Of a stretch of 64,000 nucleotides of DNA, positions 17,975 through 27,547 are shown piece after piece (the stretch's first letter is position 1; every line of letters begins with the position of its first letter). The translations under genes were made by a program, and so were the position numbers. Below the pieces are notes generated by a model. That model saw only the letters and a program-made list of their open reading frames with translations, ran no database searches and was not told the DNA's origin. This stretch comes from Tolypothrix tenuis PCC 7101. GTDB taxonomy: Bacteria; Cyanobacteriota; Cyanobacteriia; Cyanobacteriales; Nostocaceae. The DNA lies in NCBI RefSeq assembly GCF_002368295.1, contig NZ_AP018249.1:124001-188000 (forward strand), in the 5' to 3' direction.

Positions 17975-18037
17975 CGCCCCCTGGCGTGATAATAACGCCC
18001 CCTGGCGTGATAATAACGCCCCCTGGCGTGATAGTTA
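17975..18037. repeat. Three tandem 21-bp iterons, probable replication origin
   Basis: Three contiguous direct repeats (17975-17995, 17996-18016, 18017-18037), each beginning CGCCCCCTGGCGTGAT, with near-perfect identity. Each unit contains a short CGCC/GGCG inverted motif. They lie about 170 bases before the CyRepA1-like gene, as expected for an initiator-bound origin. Frames reading through them give meaningless repeated peptides. Confidence 0.7.
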
Positions 18038-18073
18038 CTTTTTTTAAATGCTTACCAAATAAGGGTTTCATCC

Positions 18074-18122
18074 AAAAGTACTCACCTGATCATATTGATC
18101 ATATTGATCTTTGAGTACTTTT
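18074..18122. promoter_or_regulatory. Inverted repeat enclosing TGATCATAT repeats
   Basis: AAAAGTACTCA (18074-18084) and TGAGTACTTTT (18112-18122) are perfect 11-base inverses. The loop contains TGATC three times at a period of about 9 bases. It lies between the iterons and the start codon of the replication gene, so it could be an operator, a DNA-unwinding element or an attenuator-type hairpin. Confidence 0.5.
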
Positions 18123-18203
18123 TTAGCCAAAAAAAGTGAAACGGTATTCTAGTGACGCATATAAATTTCGCTAATTAGACCAGCAAAGCTCTGTCCCTGC
18201 GTC

Positions 18204-21200
18204 ATGAAACGTCAATACACTTCCAAACGCAATCCCTGTCCCGTCTGCGGCAACCATCACGGCTGTGCCATCCATGTCAATGGCTTAATTGAGTGCTTGC
18301 GGAGTTTTAGCCAACAGGATGCACCCACAGGTTATCGCTTCATCAAGTTGCTACGTAATGACATGGGCGGTTTATTTGTTAAGGACGACAGCAGTCACTA
18401 CTCTCAAGAAAAGAAACTAGAATTTCGACAGCAATACCACTCAGGCAATAGCAAGGTCAAGCAGTGGTTGAGTATAGAGAAACGCAATAAACTATTCGGA
18501 CTGCTGTTGCAAACATCTGTGACAACTTTGAGTACTCAACACGCCTTGCATCTACAAGAGAATAGGCAATTGAGTACTGACGAAATTCACTGGCTAGAAA
18601 CGTTAGGTTGGCTAAGAAGTTGGGAACCAGGTCTTTATGCTCCCCTTGGCATAACATCCGACCTCCCTGGCATTTCCCCCTTTGGTAAGCTTTTAGGCAG
18701 GGAGGGGATAGCGATCGCAGCCCTCGACCCCAATTTTCAAATCACTGGCTTTCAAATTGCCACTTTGCGTACTAACCCCAAATACATCTGGCTGAGTGGT
18801 ATGAGTCAGGGAGGAACGGGGCCACAACTACCAAATAGTGAATTACCAGTATTTTGCTGGAAACACCCCAACAATAAAAGAGTAAGAGTAGTAATTCTTT
18901 GTGAGGGGGCGCTTAAGTCTCTACTCACAGCAATTTTCTTATGGCGTTCTGGACAAACTGACATTGCTGTCATCGGTACAGCCGGTGCTGCTCATTACGG
19001 TGAAAAAACCCTAAAGGATTACCTCAAACGCTTGCGTCCTAAAGAAATTCGCCTCATGCCTGATGCTGGGGCAAGTCTCAATCCTCATATCGCTAAAGCT
19101 AATGAACAAACACTGCAACAATGCCGTTCGCAAAAATCTCATCTGGCGGTGGGTGATTGGGGGCAACTGGAGACTAAAAAACACTTGGACATTGACGAAT
19201 TACTGGCAGCAGGTCGCCAAAATGAAATTAAACTAATTACCACTGCTGCTTACCTCAACAAATGCCATATTCATCACCAAATCAGAAAATTACTCAAAAT
19301 CGGTTCGTTCCATCGAGTAGAAGACAAACTCATTGAGTTGCGTCCAGCCCTAGACTCTACAGAAAATTTAGATTTAATCCGCCAGTATGCCAGAGGTGTT
19401 GAGTACTGCCGCAAAGGTGGATATCAGGTAGGTGTAACTTGGAACAACGACACGCTACAACCAGAAGATTTCTTTGCCTTATGTCCGGAAGCAATCCAGA
19501 AAGCCCTTGCTGGTGTAGATAGAGAATGGGGAATGCTCTACAAACTCAAGCTGTGGTTTCGGCGAATGGTGGAGCGTTATCGACCCAAAAACGGTTTTGG
19601 TAAACAAAATCCTACTATACACAGAAGCATAAACCACACTGAACAAGAAAAAATCACTCCAGCGACAATTGAGTACAAACCAGGGAAGTTACCCAGATGG
19701 GGTGACTTTGAGCATCCACCGAATATAATCTTCAAGAAAGGTCAACGGTTACAAGTTTACAAGGAAGCCATTGCTGCCGGGTGGAAACATATTTTAGACA
19801 AAAGTCCCACGGGAACATCCAAAAGCTATGATGCAGGGATTGTTCAGCCAGAAACTTTAGGGGTAGAAAAACTTTGGTACTTTACTACTCATGCCAGAAA
19901 CGTAACCACAGAAACTATTGAACGTAATTACAAGTATCTGGATGTTCGCAATTCAGGGATGGTATGGGACTCAACGCCTAACGGTAAACAATATTTGAGA
20001 TGGCCTAAAAATGGGGAACTCGCTGACACACCTGGTAACTGCCATCGCAGTTCCATCTTTGCAGCCTTACGGAACAAAAATATCTCAATTCAGGAAGGTA
20101 CAGAAAATCCAGTTTGCAGTACTTGCCATTTACTCGAAGCTTGTCGTTCTCTGACAGGTGCTGGGTTTGGACATCGCTTTATGCGAAGAGAAGCTCTAAA
20201 GTGCGATCGCATCCGCGCTCATCCTGATAGCGCCCCTGGTACTGATAACTTCGACTGGTCAAATAGCGGTGTCTTCTGGGATGAAGCAATGCGGACAGTA
20301 CAACCAATTACTAAGATAGCTGCTAGCCTCAAAGACTTAAATCAAGTAATTGCCCAAATAACTGTCTACTACCCCCAAATCAATACTCAGTTGCAGCCGA
20401 TGTGGATGTTACTGCGTCAATGCTTGACAGGAGAAATCAAGCAACCATTATACGGGTGGAATGATACAGCCGTGCGAGAAATGCTTGGTGAATTACCAGA
20501 TAATTTAGATGAAATCATCGCTGTGGTTACAGAAATTTTACATCCCAATTTAGAACATCTATTTAATACTACTGGGGAATATGGAGCCAATCTCAATGAT
20601 TTACCTAAAACATTGCGAAAACGTTTTGGTGAAAAAAGCTTTGAAATCACACAAAAAATTCAGCAAGATATTCCTCTAGATTGGGTTGTACCATTTTTAC
20701 AAATCTGGGGTAGACAAATCCCAGGTAATTTCCGAATAGAACAGGGTCAGTTACTCATTTCAATTCGTAATGAAAGGCATATATCAATAGCACAAGCTGC
20801 TACTTGGAATGTTTATCTAGATGCGACAGCTTCTCCTGAATACTTAGCGTGGTGGATGGGCATTAATAGTGAAGAAATTTTAACTATAGAGCAAGAGGTA
20901 TCAGTAAACAAAAATTTGAAAATTATTCAAATCACAGGACTGGGACAAGTTTCTAAAAACCGCACTGACTATTGCCAAAGTAGAGTTAATGCACTACGGG
21001 CAGAATTATCAGTAAAGCACTCGGATATCAAATTCATTGACTTTGTAAAATTCTGCCAAGAAGGTGATGGTGGTTGGTTTAGAGATAGTCGAGGATCAAA
21101 TGACTTTAAAGATGTATCAGCTTTAGGCACTTTTGGTATTCCCTACCAAAATATTGGCTCTTTAGAAGCGCTTTACTTAACTTTGCATAATAGCGATTAT

Positions 21201-21869
21201 ATTTCAAAATCGACTATTGATCATGAAGAATTTAATCGTTTTATAGATTGGTCAACACAAGCTGAAATTAGACAGTGTATAGGACGCTTACGAGCGGATA
21301 ATCGAACTAAAGAACAACTTTACTTCTACTTCTGTGCTGACTATGACCTTAGCTTTATTAACCAGGAAATAGAAATTATTAACGCTGCTTCAATCACCAT
21401 TGAAGCAGGTTCTAAAGATGAAAAATCTTGGTGGAAAATCAAGCAGTCAGTTAAAGAACTTTGGGAGAAGGGACAAAAAATTACTCAATCCGCAGTTGAA
21501 GCAGTTTCTGGTATTAGCCAAGGATATATTTCTAAATTAGCAAGTGAATTTGGTGATTGTTGGAAAAAGTGGCTAAAAATATTCCTATCTGTATTAGAGA
21601 CTGATAATAGTAATATGAATAATTTAGAACCTGAATCACATAATTTAGAATCAGACAATAATTCATTAGTTAGTGATTGCCAATCGAATCCTAATTTATT
21701 ATCAATAATCCATTATGATTATGAAAATTTAGAGCAGCATTGTCATTTGATGTTGAAAACAACTACTTTGAAAACGCAAGTGATAATTATAAGTATTTTA
21801 CTTTCAATACTGCCTAAACCTTGGCATCAAGACTTTTTACTAGAGGTGATGGATAATTTCAAAAATTAG
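18204..21869 (+). CDS. CyRepA1-like plasmid replication protein
   Basis: A 1221-residue protein. The N-terminus has a zinc-finger-like CPVCGNHHGC...C (Cys12, Cys15, Cys21, Cys31). A Toprim-like (DUF3854) region carries VVILCEGALKS (Glu about 234) and LMPDAGAS (Asp about 287). Then a P-loop SPTGTSKSYDAG (about 534-545) with WDEAMR (Asp about 693) and helicase-like motifs (ending IRQCIGRLRAD) follow. This primase-like plus helicase-like design matches what I recall of the cyanobacterial CyRepA1 replication family. Iterons lie directly upstream. It probably starts replication of this plasmid. Confidence 0.75.
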   Translation: MKRQYTSKRNPCPVCGNHHGCAIHVNGLIECLRSFSQQDAPTGYRFIKLLRNDMGGLFVKDDSSHYSQEKKLEFRQQYHSGNSKVKQWLSIEKRNKLFGLLLQTSVTTLSTQHALHLQENRQLSTDEIHWLETLGWLRSWEPGLYAPLGITSDLPGISPFGKLLGREGIAIAALDPNFQITGFQIATLRTNPKYIWLSGMSQGGTGPQLPNSELPVFCWKHPNNKRVRVVILCEGALKSLLTAIFLWRSGQTDIAVIGTAGAAHYGEKTLKDYLKRLRPKEIRLMPDAGASLNPHIAKANEQTLQQCRSQKSHLAVGDWGQLETKKHLDIDELLAAGRQNEIKLITTAAYLNKCHIHHQIRKLLKIGSFHRVEDKLIELRPALDSTENLDLIRQYARGVEYCRKGGYQVGVTWNNDTLQPEDFFALCPEAIQKALAGVDREWGMLYKLKLWFRRMVERYRPKNGFGKQNPTIHRSINHTEQEKITPATIEYKPGKLPRWGDFEHPPNIIFKKGQRLQVYKEAIAAGWKHILDKSPTGTSKSYDAGIVQPETLGVEKLWYFTTHARNVTTETIERNYKYLDVRNSGMVWDSTPNGKQYLRWPKNGELADTPGNCHRSSIFAALRNKNISIQEGTENPVCSTCHLLEACRSLTGAGFGHRFMRREALKCDRIRAHPDSAPGTDNFDWSNSGVFWDEAMRTVQPITKIAASLKDLNQVIAQITVYYPQINTQLQPMWMLLRQCLTGEIKQPLYGWNDTAVREMLGELPDNLDEIIAVVTEILHPNLEHLFNTTGEYGANLNDLPKTLRKRFGEKSFEITQKIQQDIPLDWVVPFLQIWGRQIPGNFRIEQGQLLISIRNERHISIAQAATWNVYLDATASPEYLAWWMGINSEEILTIEQEVSVNKNLKIIQITGLGQVSKNRTDYCQSRVNALRAELSVKHSDIKFIDFVKFCQEGDGGWFRDSRGSNDFKDVSALGTFGIPYQNIGSLEALYLTLHNSDYISKSTIDHEEFNRFIDWSTQAEIRQCIGRLRADNRTKEQLYFYFCADYDLSFINQEIEIINAASITIEAGSKDEKSWWKIKQSVKELWEKGQKITQSAVEAVSGISQGYISKLASEFGDCWKKWLKIFLSVLETDNSNMNNLEPESHNLESDNNSLVSDCQSNPNLLSIIHYDYENLEQHCHLMLKTTTLKTQVIIISILLSILPKPWHQDFLLEVMDNFKN

Positions 21870-21876
21870 ATTTGGC

Positions 21877-23487
21877 TCATCCAAATAACTCCCGGTGCTG
21901 ATAAGCAAATCGAGAAATATCTTGACTAGCTACAGGTTTAGCATAAATAGCCTGATTGCGAATTGCCTGTATCTGTTCTGACTCTCGCTCCATAGCTGGT
22001 GTAAATTCTTGTCGCTGTTTTAGCAGATCCTCAAACTCAATTTTCCCAGGTCTACCTTGGTAAAAAGCCTCTTCAGCACAACGATGGACTGCATTACCAA
22101 TTTCTGCTGGGCTGCAAATACGATATTCTGCCAACAACCTACGCCATTGGTCATCACTCCAAGGTGAATTATTGTTTCTAAATGCTGGAAAATACTTGGC
22201 TAAATGTAGATTGAATACTTCATATCTTGCCCCTTCATGGGGTAAGTCCATAAAAAAGATATCATCAAAACGACGCACTAATTCCGCAGGTAACATTTCT
22301 AAGCGGTTGACAGTAGCAATTGTATAAACTGGCTCTTGATGCTCTTGCATCCAAGTAAGTATTGCAGCAGATAAACGCCGTGCTATACCTCCATCTGCAT
22401 TAGAGTCCCAGCCAGCAAAGCCTTTATCAAAGTCATCCCAATAAAGTACACAGGGAGCAAGGGAAGTCACCAAAGCAATAAACTCCTTTAATGCTCTGTC
22501 GGGATGAGAAGTACTCAATAGTACACCCCAATTAGCTGCTAACAGTGGCAATCCCATTTTCTTAGCTGCTAACTTGGCACAAAGACTCTTACCAGTACCC
22601 GGTGGCCCCCAAAGTAGCATTCCAGTGGGAAACTTCAATCCATATTTCTCTGCTTCTGTTTGAAGTAGATAGGTAATAGTTTCCAACCTTTTTTCTAGTA
22701 AATCTAATCCCCCTGCTGAAGGTACATCCGGTTGGGCAATGTATTCTAAACCTCGTCCCCGCAATTTGCTAACTTTATGCTTTAGCACTAATTGGGCGAT
22801 TTCCTCAAGCTGTTCTGCAAAACCCAGACATTGCTGTAGTAGCATATTTATCTCGCCTATAGGTAAACCCTGACAGGCACGAAAGAGCGATCGCAGTGCT
22901 TCTGTTGTTTCTGTTGTTTTTAGGCTTGGATAGCGATCGCATTTCGCGCAGTTCTGAAGGCGATGATCGCTATGCCCAACCCAAGTATCACAAAACTGCT
23001 GCACAACTATCTGTACCTGCTCTTTGTCTGGAAGTGGATTTGACAATATGGGAATAAAAGGCTGTAATTCTAGCGGTAGTTGAACGTAAGTTTCCAATAA
23101 TACCCAGTAATGATGTTTTTTACTCCAGAGAGCCTGATAACAGGCATTGAGTAATTGATAGCTACATTTTTGACTGATTTTGCTACCATCACTCTCATTT
23201 AGCACCCCCTCCAGTAAATAAATGCCTGGTTGATATTCCTCCAGAAGATACTGAATAATGTCCCAATCTTTACCCCTGTCAGTTGACTGTAAGATGTACT
23301 GACCTTGATGGCGAATTAATTGCTGTAGTCCACAGTAACCAGGATTCCAGACAAAGACTGACAAAGAACGCTCCTCACCCCAATGGTAAAACTGTTGTAA
23401 TATCTGCATTCTGTCAGGCGTATGATACTCCACAGCCACAATTGCAGTATTTTGGTCAGCCAGAGCAGGCCAGTCTGTCAACTTCAT
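21877..23487 (-). CDS. Ycf46-like AAA+ ATPase
   Basis: A 536-residue protein. The C-terminal AAA+ module has Walker A GPPGTGKS (294-301), Walker B VLYWDDFDK (Asp351/Asp352), a sensor-1 region TIATVNR and an arginine finger region LVRRFDDIFF. The N-terminal 290 residues match the general outline of chloroplast/cyanobacterial Ycf46. A CAKC near residue 180 is unusual. It ends 7 bases from the replication gene in a convergent arrangement. The client protein is unknown. Confidence 0.75.
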   Translation of the reverse strand: MKLTDWPALADQNTAIVAVEYHTPDRMQILQQFYHWGEERSLSVFVWNPGYCGLQQLIRHQGQYILQSTDRGKDWDIIQYLLEEYQPGIYLLEGVLNESDGSKISQKCSYQLLNACYQALWSKKHHYWVLLETYVQLPLELQPFIPILSNPLPDKEQVQIVVQQFCDTWVGHSDHRLQNCAKCDRYPSLKTTETTEALRSLFRACQGLPIGEINMLLQQCLGFAEQLEEIAQLVLKHKVSKLRGRGLEYIAQPDVPSAGGLDLLEKRLETITYLLQTEAEKYGLKFPTGMLLWGPPGTGKSLCAKLAAKKMGLPLLAANWGVLLSTSHPDRALKEFIALVTSLAPCVLYWDDFDKGFAGWDSNADGGIARRLSAAILTWMQEHQEPVYTIATVNRLEMLPAELVRRFDDIFFMDLPHEGARYEVFNLHLAKYFPAFRNNNSPWSDDQWRRLLAEYRICSPAEIGNAVHRCAEEAFYQGRPGKIEFEDLLKQRQEFTPAMERESEQIQAIRNQAIYAKPVASQDISRFAYQHRELFG

Positions 23488-23752
23488 AATTCCAGCTTGA
23501 ACAACTTACTTCCCCCTTTTAGAGCAAATTGGTTACTGATGCTTTAGCCACACGGATAATTATCACTAACGAGTTGGCTATATTTATTACATGAAAAAGA
23601 GCGATGGCTACGCCCAGAGCAGGCATCGCCTCCAGCACAGTGTTAATTTCAGAAACTGCTCCGCATAGGTTTGAAATTGGAAGTAAATGGATGTGAAAGC
23701 CGCGATTGCGGCAAGGAGGTGAAAAATTCACTTTATTAAAGGAAGCTGTAAA

Positions 23753-24403
23753 ATGGCTTACGCAAAGCGCTCCGAAGGAATCGCTAAAGCTACAACCAAT
23801 AACAACAATCGCAACGGAGCTAATGCTAAAACATCTGCCAAAACTAATGGTACATCTGCTACAACTAAATCAAAGGTAGCGAATGCTTCACCACAAGAAG
23901 AGGCATTAGCCTTGTTGAAAGAATTGCGGAATCTAATCTTCAAGGAATACGGCGTTAAATTACAGTTACGAGATTCCCGTGTTTCCACAAAAATCGGTCA
24001 TGCAGCCCGTGAAAAACTCGGACTTGACATTGCTGCTCAAGTGAAAAAGAAAGGTGGTAACAAAAAGTTTGATTGGCAGAAATGGAATACCAAATTATTT
24101 CCTAAATTGTTTGGACAACCAGATGCACTCAAATATGCACCAGAAATAGTGGCAATTTTCATGAGTATGCTGTATGACACTATTAGCACTGATCCAGAGC
24201 AAGCAATAGCAGATTTAGTGGAATTCAATCGCGCCTCTCTGGAACGTCGTAATTCTTTCCAAGAACAAGAAGAGGAAGAACTTGACGATTTAGATGACGA
24301 ACTTGATGAAGACTTGGATGAAGATGAGGACGATATTGAATATGAACTCGACGAAGATTTAGATGAAGATGACGAATTAGATGAAGAAGATGAAGACGAA
24401 TAA
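23753..24403 (+). CDS. Unknown protein with long acidic tail
   Basis: A 216-residue protein with a low-complexity Asn/Thr/Lys/Ala N-terminus (1-45), a compact basic/aromatic core (KKFDWQKWNTKLFPKLFG around 104-121) and a C-terminal about 45 residues made almost wholly of Asp and Glu. The acidic tail suggests a DNA-mimic or a partner of basic proteins, an inference. A start-proximal ribosome binding site is weak, though AAAGGAAG occurs upstream of the ATG. It ends in a strong terminator. Confidence 0.55.
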   Translation: MAYAKRSEGIAKATTNNNNRNGANAKTSAKTNGTSATTKSKVANASPQEEALALLKELRNLIFKEYGVKLQLRDSRVSTKIGHAAREKLGLDIAAQVKKKGGNKKFDWQKWNTKLFPKLFGQPDALKYAPEIVAIFMSMLYDTISTDPEQAIADLVEFNRASLERRNSFQEQEEEELDDLDDELDEDLDEDEDDIEYELDEDLDEDDELDEEDEDE

Positions 24404-24444
24404 ATAATTCCGGTTTATTCTCAGTAATTCACAGATAAAACTTG

Positions 24445-24483
24445 AAATAGCCATGTATTACCTCAAACAATACATGGCTATTT
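24445..24483 (+). terminator. Strong terminator after the acidic-tail gene
   Basis: A 15-base perfect stem (AAATAGCCATGTATT, 24445-24459, and its inverse, 24469-24483) with a 9-base loop, running into a T-run. It lies 42 bases past the stop. Confidence 0.85.
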
Positions 24484-24573
24484 TTTCCTGTATTCAGTTA
24501 GATAAAACAAGATAAATTGCATCTTTCGATGCGGTTTTTATGAAAAAAATATAAGTATGAAGGAGTAAATCTC

Positions 24574-25005
24574 ATGGTTAACATTAGCGCTCGCAAAACT
24601 GCCAAACCATCACGTAAAATTGAAAGGCATATTCCTGCTTTAGAACGAGTGATGACTTATCAGGAAAAAGTACACTTGATGGTAGTTGAAGTATTGCGGG
24701 AAGAATCAGGAAGAGAGTTAGCAGCAGCAGCCAGATTTAATGGGATTGTGTTTGATTGGGACAAACATAATTCCCAATTCCGTAAGGATTATGTAAATAC
24801 ACCATTAAAAGAACTGGTGAATTATGCCCGCAGACTTTACGGCTTGAATAATCTTGATGAAATTCGAGATAGACGTGCTTCTCATAAAGCTGCTCGGTTT
24901 AGACGTATGGACGTACTCAATAGTTTGAGTAGCAACTCTAATGACTTGATAAATGATGATTTTGAAGAAGATGAAGATGACGAAGATATAGAAATTGACG
25001 ATTAA
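24574..25005 (+). CDS. Small unknown protein with acidic tail
   Basis: A 143-residue protein. It has a basic N-terminus (SARKTAKPSRKIERH), a helical core with FNGIVFDWDKHNSQFRKDYV and a C-terminal run of Asp/Glu. It is preceded by AAGGAGTAA (strong ribosome binding site). It resembles the previous gene in design (basic start, acidic end) but shows no convincing sequence match. The function is unknown. Confidence 0.55.
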   Translation: MVNISARKTAKPSRKIERHIPALERVMTYQEKVHLMVVEVLREESGRELAAAARFNGIVFDWDKHNSQFRKDYVNTPLKELVNYARRLYGLNNLDEIRDRRASHKAARFRRMDVLNSLSSNSNDLINDDFEEDEDDEDIEIDD

Positions 25006-25009
25006 TTAC

Positions 25010-25039
25010 AATGCTCTGAATTATCTAATTCAGGGCATT
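25010..25039 (+). terminator. Stem-loop terminator
   Basis: A 14-base stem with one mismatch (AATGCTCTGAATTA and TAATTCAGGGCATT) and a 2-base loop, followed by TTATTT. It lies just after the 24574 gene. Confidence 0.7.
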
Positions 25040-25131
25040 TTATTTCCCACCCACCCGCATCCAAAAAACAGAATTGAAGGAAGCGATTGCTGTTGAATTC
25101 AAGAGGTTCAAAAGTGGTTGACCGAGTAGCT

Positions 25132-25680
25132 TTATTTTACTGAAGATGCAGATTCGCACCCCACCCCACCAAATGTTGTAATTGTCCGACTGGAAAGTTT
25201 ACTGGTCATTAAATCATGAATCTGCTGGTTTGAAAGTTGAGTTGGCTTGACCTCAACTGTAGGTGCAGTTCCTCCCTTGTTGACTTGAATCATCGAATCA
25301 GCCCAATAAAACTGCTGCTGGGAAGGTTGAGAATAAACAGGATAACAGCCTTTCGAGGCGATCGCCAATTTATTCTCTACGCTAGACACTGATGGCAGAG
25401 AAATACCAGCACGAACTAATTTTGCCTCTCCTACTGGCCCCCACAAACGTAATTCTTGATTGACACAACGTTTTCCTTCCTTTAGAGGGGCAATGATGTT
25501 GCCACAAACTTTAACATCCACGTCATACATTGGTGGATAATCAGGCACAGTTTCAGCTTGTGCTTGAGTTGTATTCCTCTCATCCTTGTCATTAAGATTT
25601 ACAAGAGTAGGAGGGGTACAGGCTGTAACTGTACCTCCTATTACCAGCAGCCAAAGCCAGTTAACTTTACGGGTAAACAT
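25132..25680 (-). CDS. Lipoprotein, last gene of the partition operon
   Basis: A 182-residue protein with a typical lipoprotein signal: basic start, hydrophobic core and lipobox ending in Cys21 (VTAC). The mature part is polar and has no recognised domain. Genes at 25868, 26732, 27548 and 28168 run in the same direction upstream, so the operon may couple envelope proteins to segregation or transfer, which is inferred. A gap of about 190 bases separates it from the upstream gene. Confidence 0.7.
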   Translation of the reverse strand: MFTRKVNWLWLLVIGGTVTACTPPTLVNLNDKDERNTTQAQAETVPDYPPMYDVDVKVCGNIIAPLKEGKRCVNQELRLWGPVGEAKLVRAGISLPSVSSVENKLAIASKGCYPVYSQPSQQQFYWADSMIQVNKGGTAPTVEVKPTQLSNQQIHDLMTSKLSSRTITTFGGVGCESASSVK

Positions 25681-25867
25681 CTGCTGAATTCTCCTCTACG
25701 ATTGAGAACTTGACAAACAAGGGAACGCCAAAAAAACAATTATCCCAATTTCTGGACTCAACAAGACTGTTCCTGTTTTCCACCCCTGTTCTAAATTCTT
25801 ACCCCTATGGGTAAGCAAGCTAAACTTAGCGTCCCAAAGGGAGAATATTTTTTTAGTTGAAAGTCCG

Positions 25868-26650
25868 TTAATTTTTGGGCTTAGATACAAATTGGCGTTG
25901 ATTAGCAGGTGATATCCATAATGTGCAGAACCCGGACAAGGCTTTTCTGCTACTTCCTCCAATTTGAAGTGTTACCCCCAAACGCTTGACATCCTTTGTA
26001 CAAGCAAGTTGACCATTTTGGTCACGACTCAGCAAATCTTGATTCCATTGCATTAGATTGTGAGCAAACTTACCTTCATTACTGGTTGCCCATTCCAAAG
26101 CATCGGCTTGGGCTTGTGTAAGTTGGCGTGGCCCAGTAGGATCTAAATTACTGAATTGATACCAAGACGTTCCAGCTACACCTACCAGTCCACCAATTCC
26201 TGCTGCAATTAATAGCAATATTCCCGCAGCAATTAGAGAGGGAACTGAATGAATAGCACGCTCAAATTCACTACGTCTGATTAATGCTGTTACTGCCTGA
26301 GCGATCGCTTTTTGCTGGCCTTTCACTGCTATCTTTTCATATGTCTGGAGATGGTCATAAAGCTGCGTTTGCCACAGGTCAAACATTGCCTCCATTTCTT
26401 TGGGATTGTCTTCCAATAGCACTTGTAGCCTGCCAGTAGCAATCATCATCAGAAATGCTGGGTCGTCAGGGTCTACTCCAGTTTGAACTACTATTTCCCA
26501 AACCCTAGCTTTAAATGAATCATCTTTACCTCGAATGGCTAAATCTAGTAAAGTTGGGTAAGGAATTTGGCTCAGTCCTTTACCTCTAGCAGCGACTGAA
26601 TTCAAAAATTCATCGTCTAAATCAAGTTCTTCTGTGTGAGATTTACTCAT
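25868..26650 (-). CDS. Membrane protein of the partition operon, unknown
   Basis: A 260-residue protein. The N-terminal about 135 residues are soluble and helical with aspartate- and arginine-rich segments. One strong hydrophobic segment (IHSVPSLIAAGILLLIAAGIGGLVGVA, about 134-160) is followed by a polar domain with LTQAQADALEWATSNEGKFAHNL. I do not assign a family. It lies downstream of the ParA-like gene and may anchor a ParA-type partner, which is speculative. Confidence 0.6.
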   Translation of the reverse strand: MSKSHTEELDLDDEFLNSVAARGKGLSQIPYPTLLDLAIRGKDDSFKARVWEIVVQTGVDPDDPAFLMMIATGRLQVLLEDNPKEMEAMFDLWQTQLYDHLQTYEKIAVKGQQKAIAQAVTALIRRSEFERAIHSVPSLIAAGILLLIAAGIGGLVGVAGTSWYQFSNLDPTGPRQLTQAQADALEWATSNEGKFAHNLMQWNQDLLSRDQNGQLACTKDVKRLGVTLQIGGSSRKALSGFCTLWISPANQRQFVSKPKN

Positions 26651-26731
26651 ATTTGTATTTACTTTTAGCTAATTTGCCCCTTCTCACGCTCATTTGGTAA
26701 TCTGGCTTGATGGTGAGAGATGTCATTAAGA

Positions 26732-27502
26732 TTACTTTTTAGTAGCAACTTTTCTGTTGGTATTAGAATTACCAACTTTTTCGCTTGGGGAAGTAATAGA
26801 AGCTGCGGTCAGATTCCAAATTTTAGCTTCTTCAATTTCCTCAAAAGCTTTTTTGAGAAAATTGTGTAATCGCTGCTTACCTAATACACCTAACTCTCCA
26901 TAATTTCTAGCCGCAGAAAAATTTATCTGATTAGCATCGAGGATATCCCGTTCTCGATAGCTAAACTTGGGAAAATTAATGACAGCTACTTTATAGGTTT
27001 TGATTAATTCCTGTAAATTCTTACGTCCATCTATGTGTCTCCAGTCATCGCATAAACCAAAATTGCGTACAAATATGTGCTTAATCTTGTTTTCAAATCG
27101 TTCTAGAGATTGAATAAATAATTGAACACTGTCATATCCACCGCTACAAACAAACCATTTATATATTTTGACCTGATTTTTTCCAGTAATTTCTAGGATT
27201 TGATTACGCTCAATCCAGTCAGTTACTGCTGGGTAGACTTGAGCAGGTAAATTGACAATCACAGAAGTTATGAGTGCTGAATTAAAAATTTCATCAGCAT
27301 CATAAGCTTTACGCTCTGATTCGCTAAAAACTGCTTTTTTATGATTATTTGGGTAAAATGCGCCCACATCAGGATTACTTTGGTCTGCTTCTACTAACTC
27401 ATAAGATATTTTATTGTCAATACAGTATTGCACCATAACTCGTGCAAACAAAGACTTGCCAACTCCACCTTTTTCACCGTCAATAAAGTGAATTGCCGCC
27501 AT
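26732..27502 (-). CDS. ParA/MinD-like ATPase
   Basis: A 256-residue protein with a deviant Walker A, GEKGGVGKSLFAR (about 9-21), the hallmark of ParA/MinD/TraL-type ATPases. The second strand VEADQSNPDVGAF contains the expected Asp. It lies 45 bases after the small adaptor gene, in the same operon as the ParM-like protein. Other readings are a conjugative TraL-like or mobilisation protein. No ParB was found beside it. Confidence 0.75.
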   Translation of the reverse strand: MAAIHFIDGEKGGVGKSLFARVMVQYCIDNKISYELVEADQSNPDVGAFYPNNHKKAVFSESERKAYDADEIFNSALITSVIVNLPAQVYPAVTDWIERNQILEITGKNQVKIYKWFVCSGGYDSVQLFIQSLERFENKIKHIFVRNFGLCDDWRHIDGRKNLQELIKTYKVAVINFPKFSYRERDILDANQINFSAARNYGELGVLGKQRLHNFLKKAFEEIEEAKIWNLTAASITSPSEKVGNSNTNRKVATKK

Positions 27503-27547
27503 CTAAAATCTCCTTGATAATTATCCTAAATGTGCATTAATAAATTT

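Noticed and set aside
17826..18114. Open frames with repeated Pro-Pro-Gly-Val-Ile-Ile-Thr peptides on both strands
   Set aside because: They are translations of the three 21-base iterons and have no ribosome binding site or protein-like character elsewhere.
25696..25962. 88-codon frame on the minus strand
   Set aside because: It overlaps the 3' end of the 25868-26650 gene in another frame and runs into a repeat region; no support for a gene.
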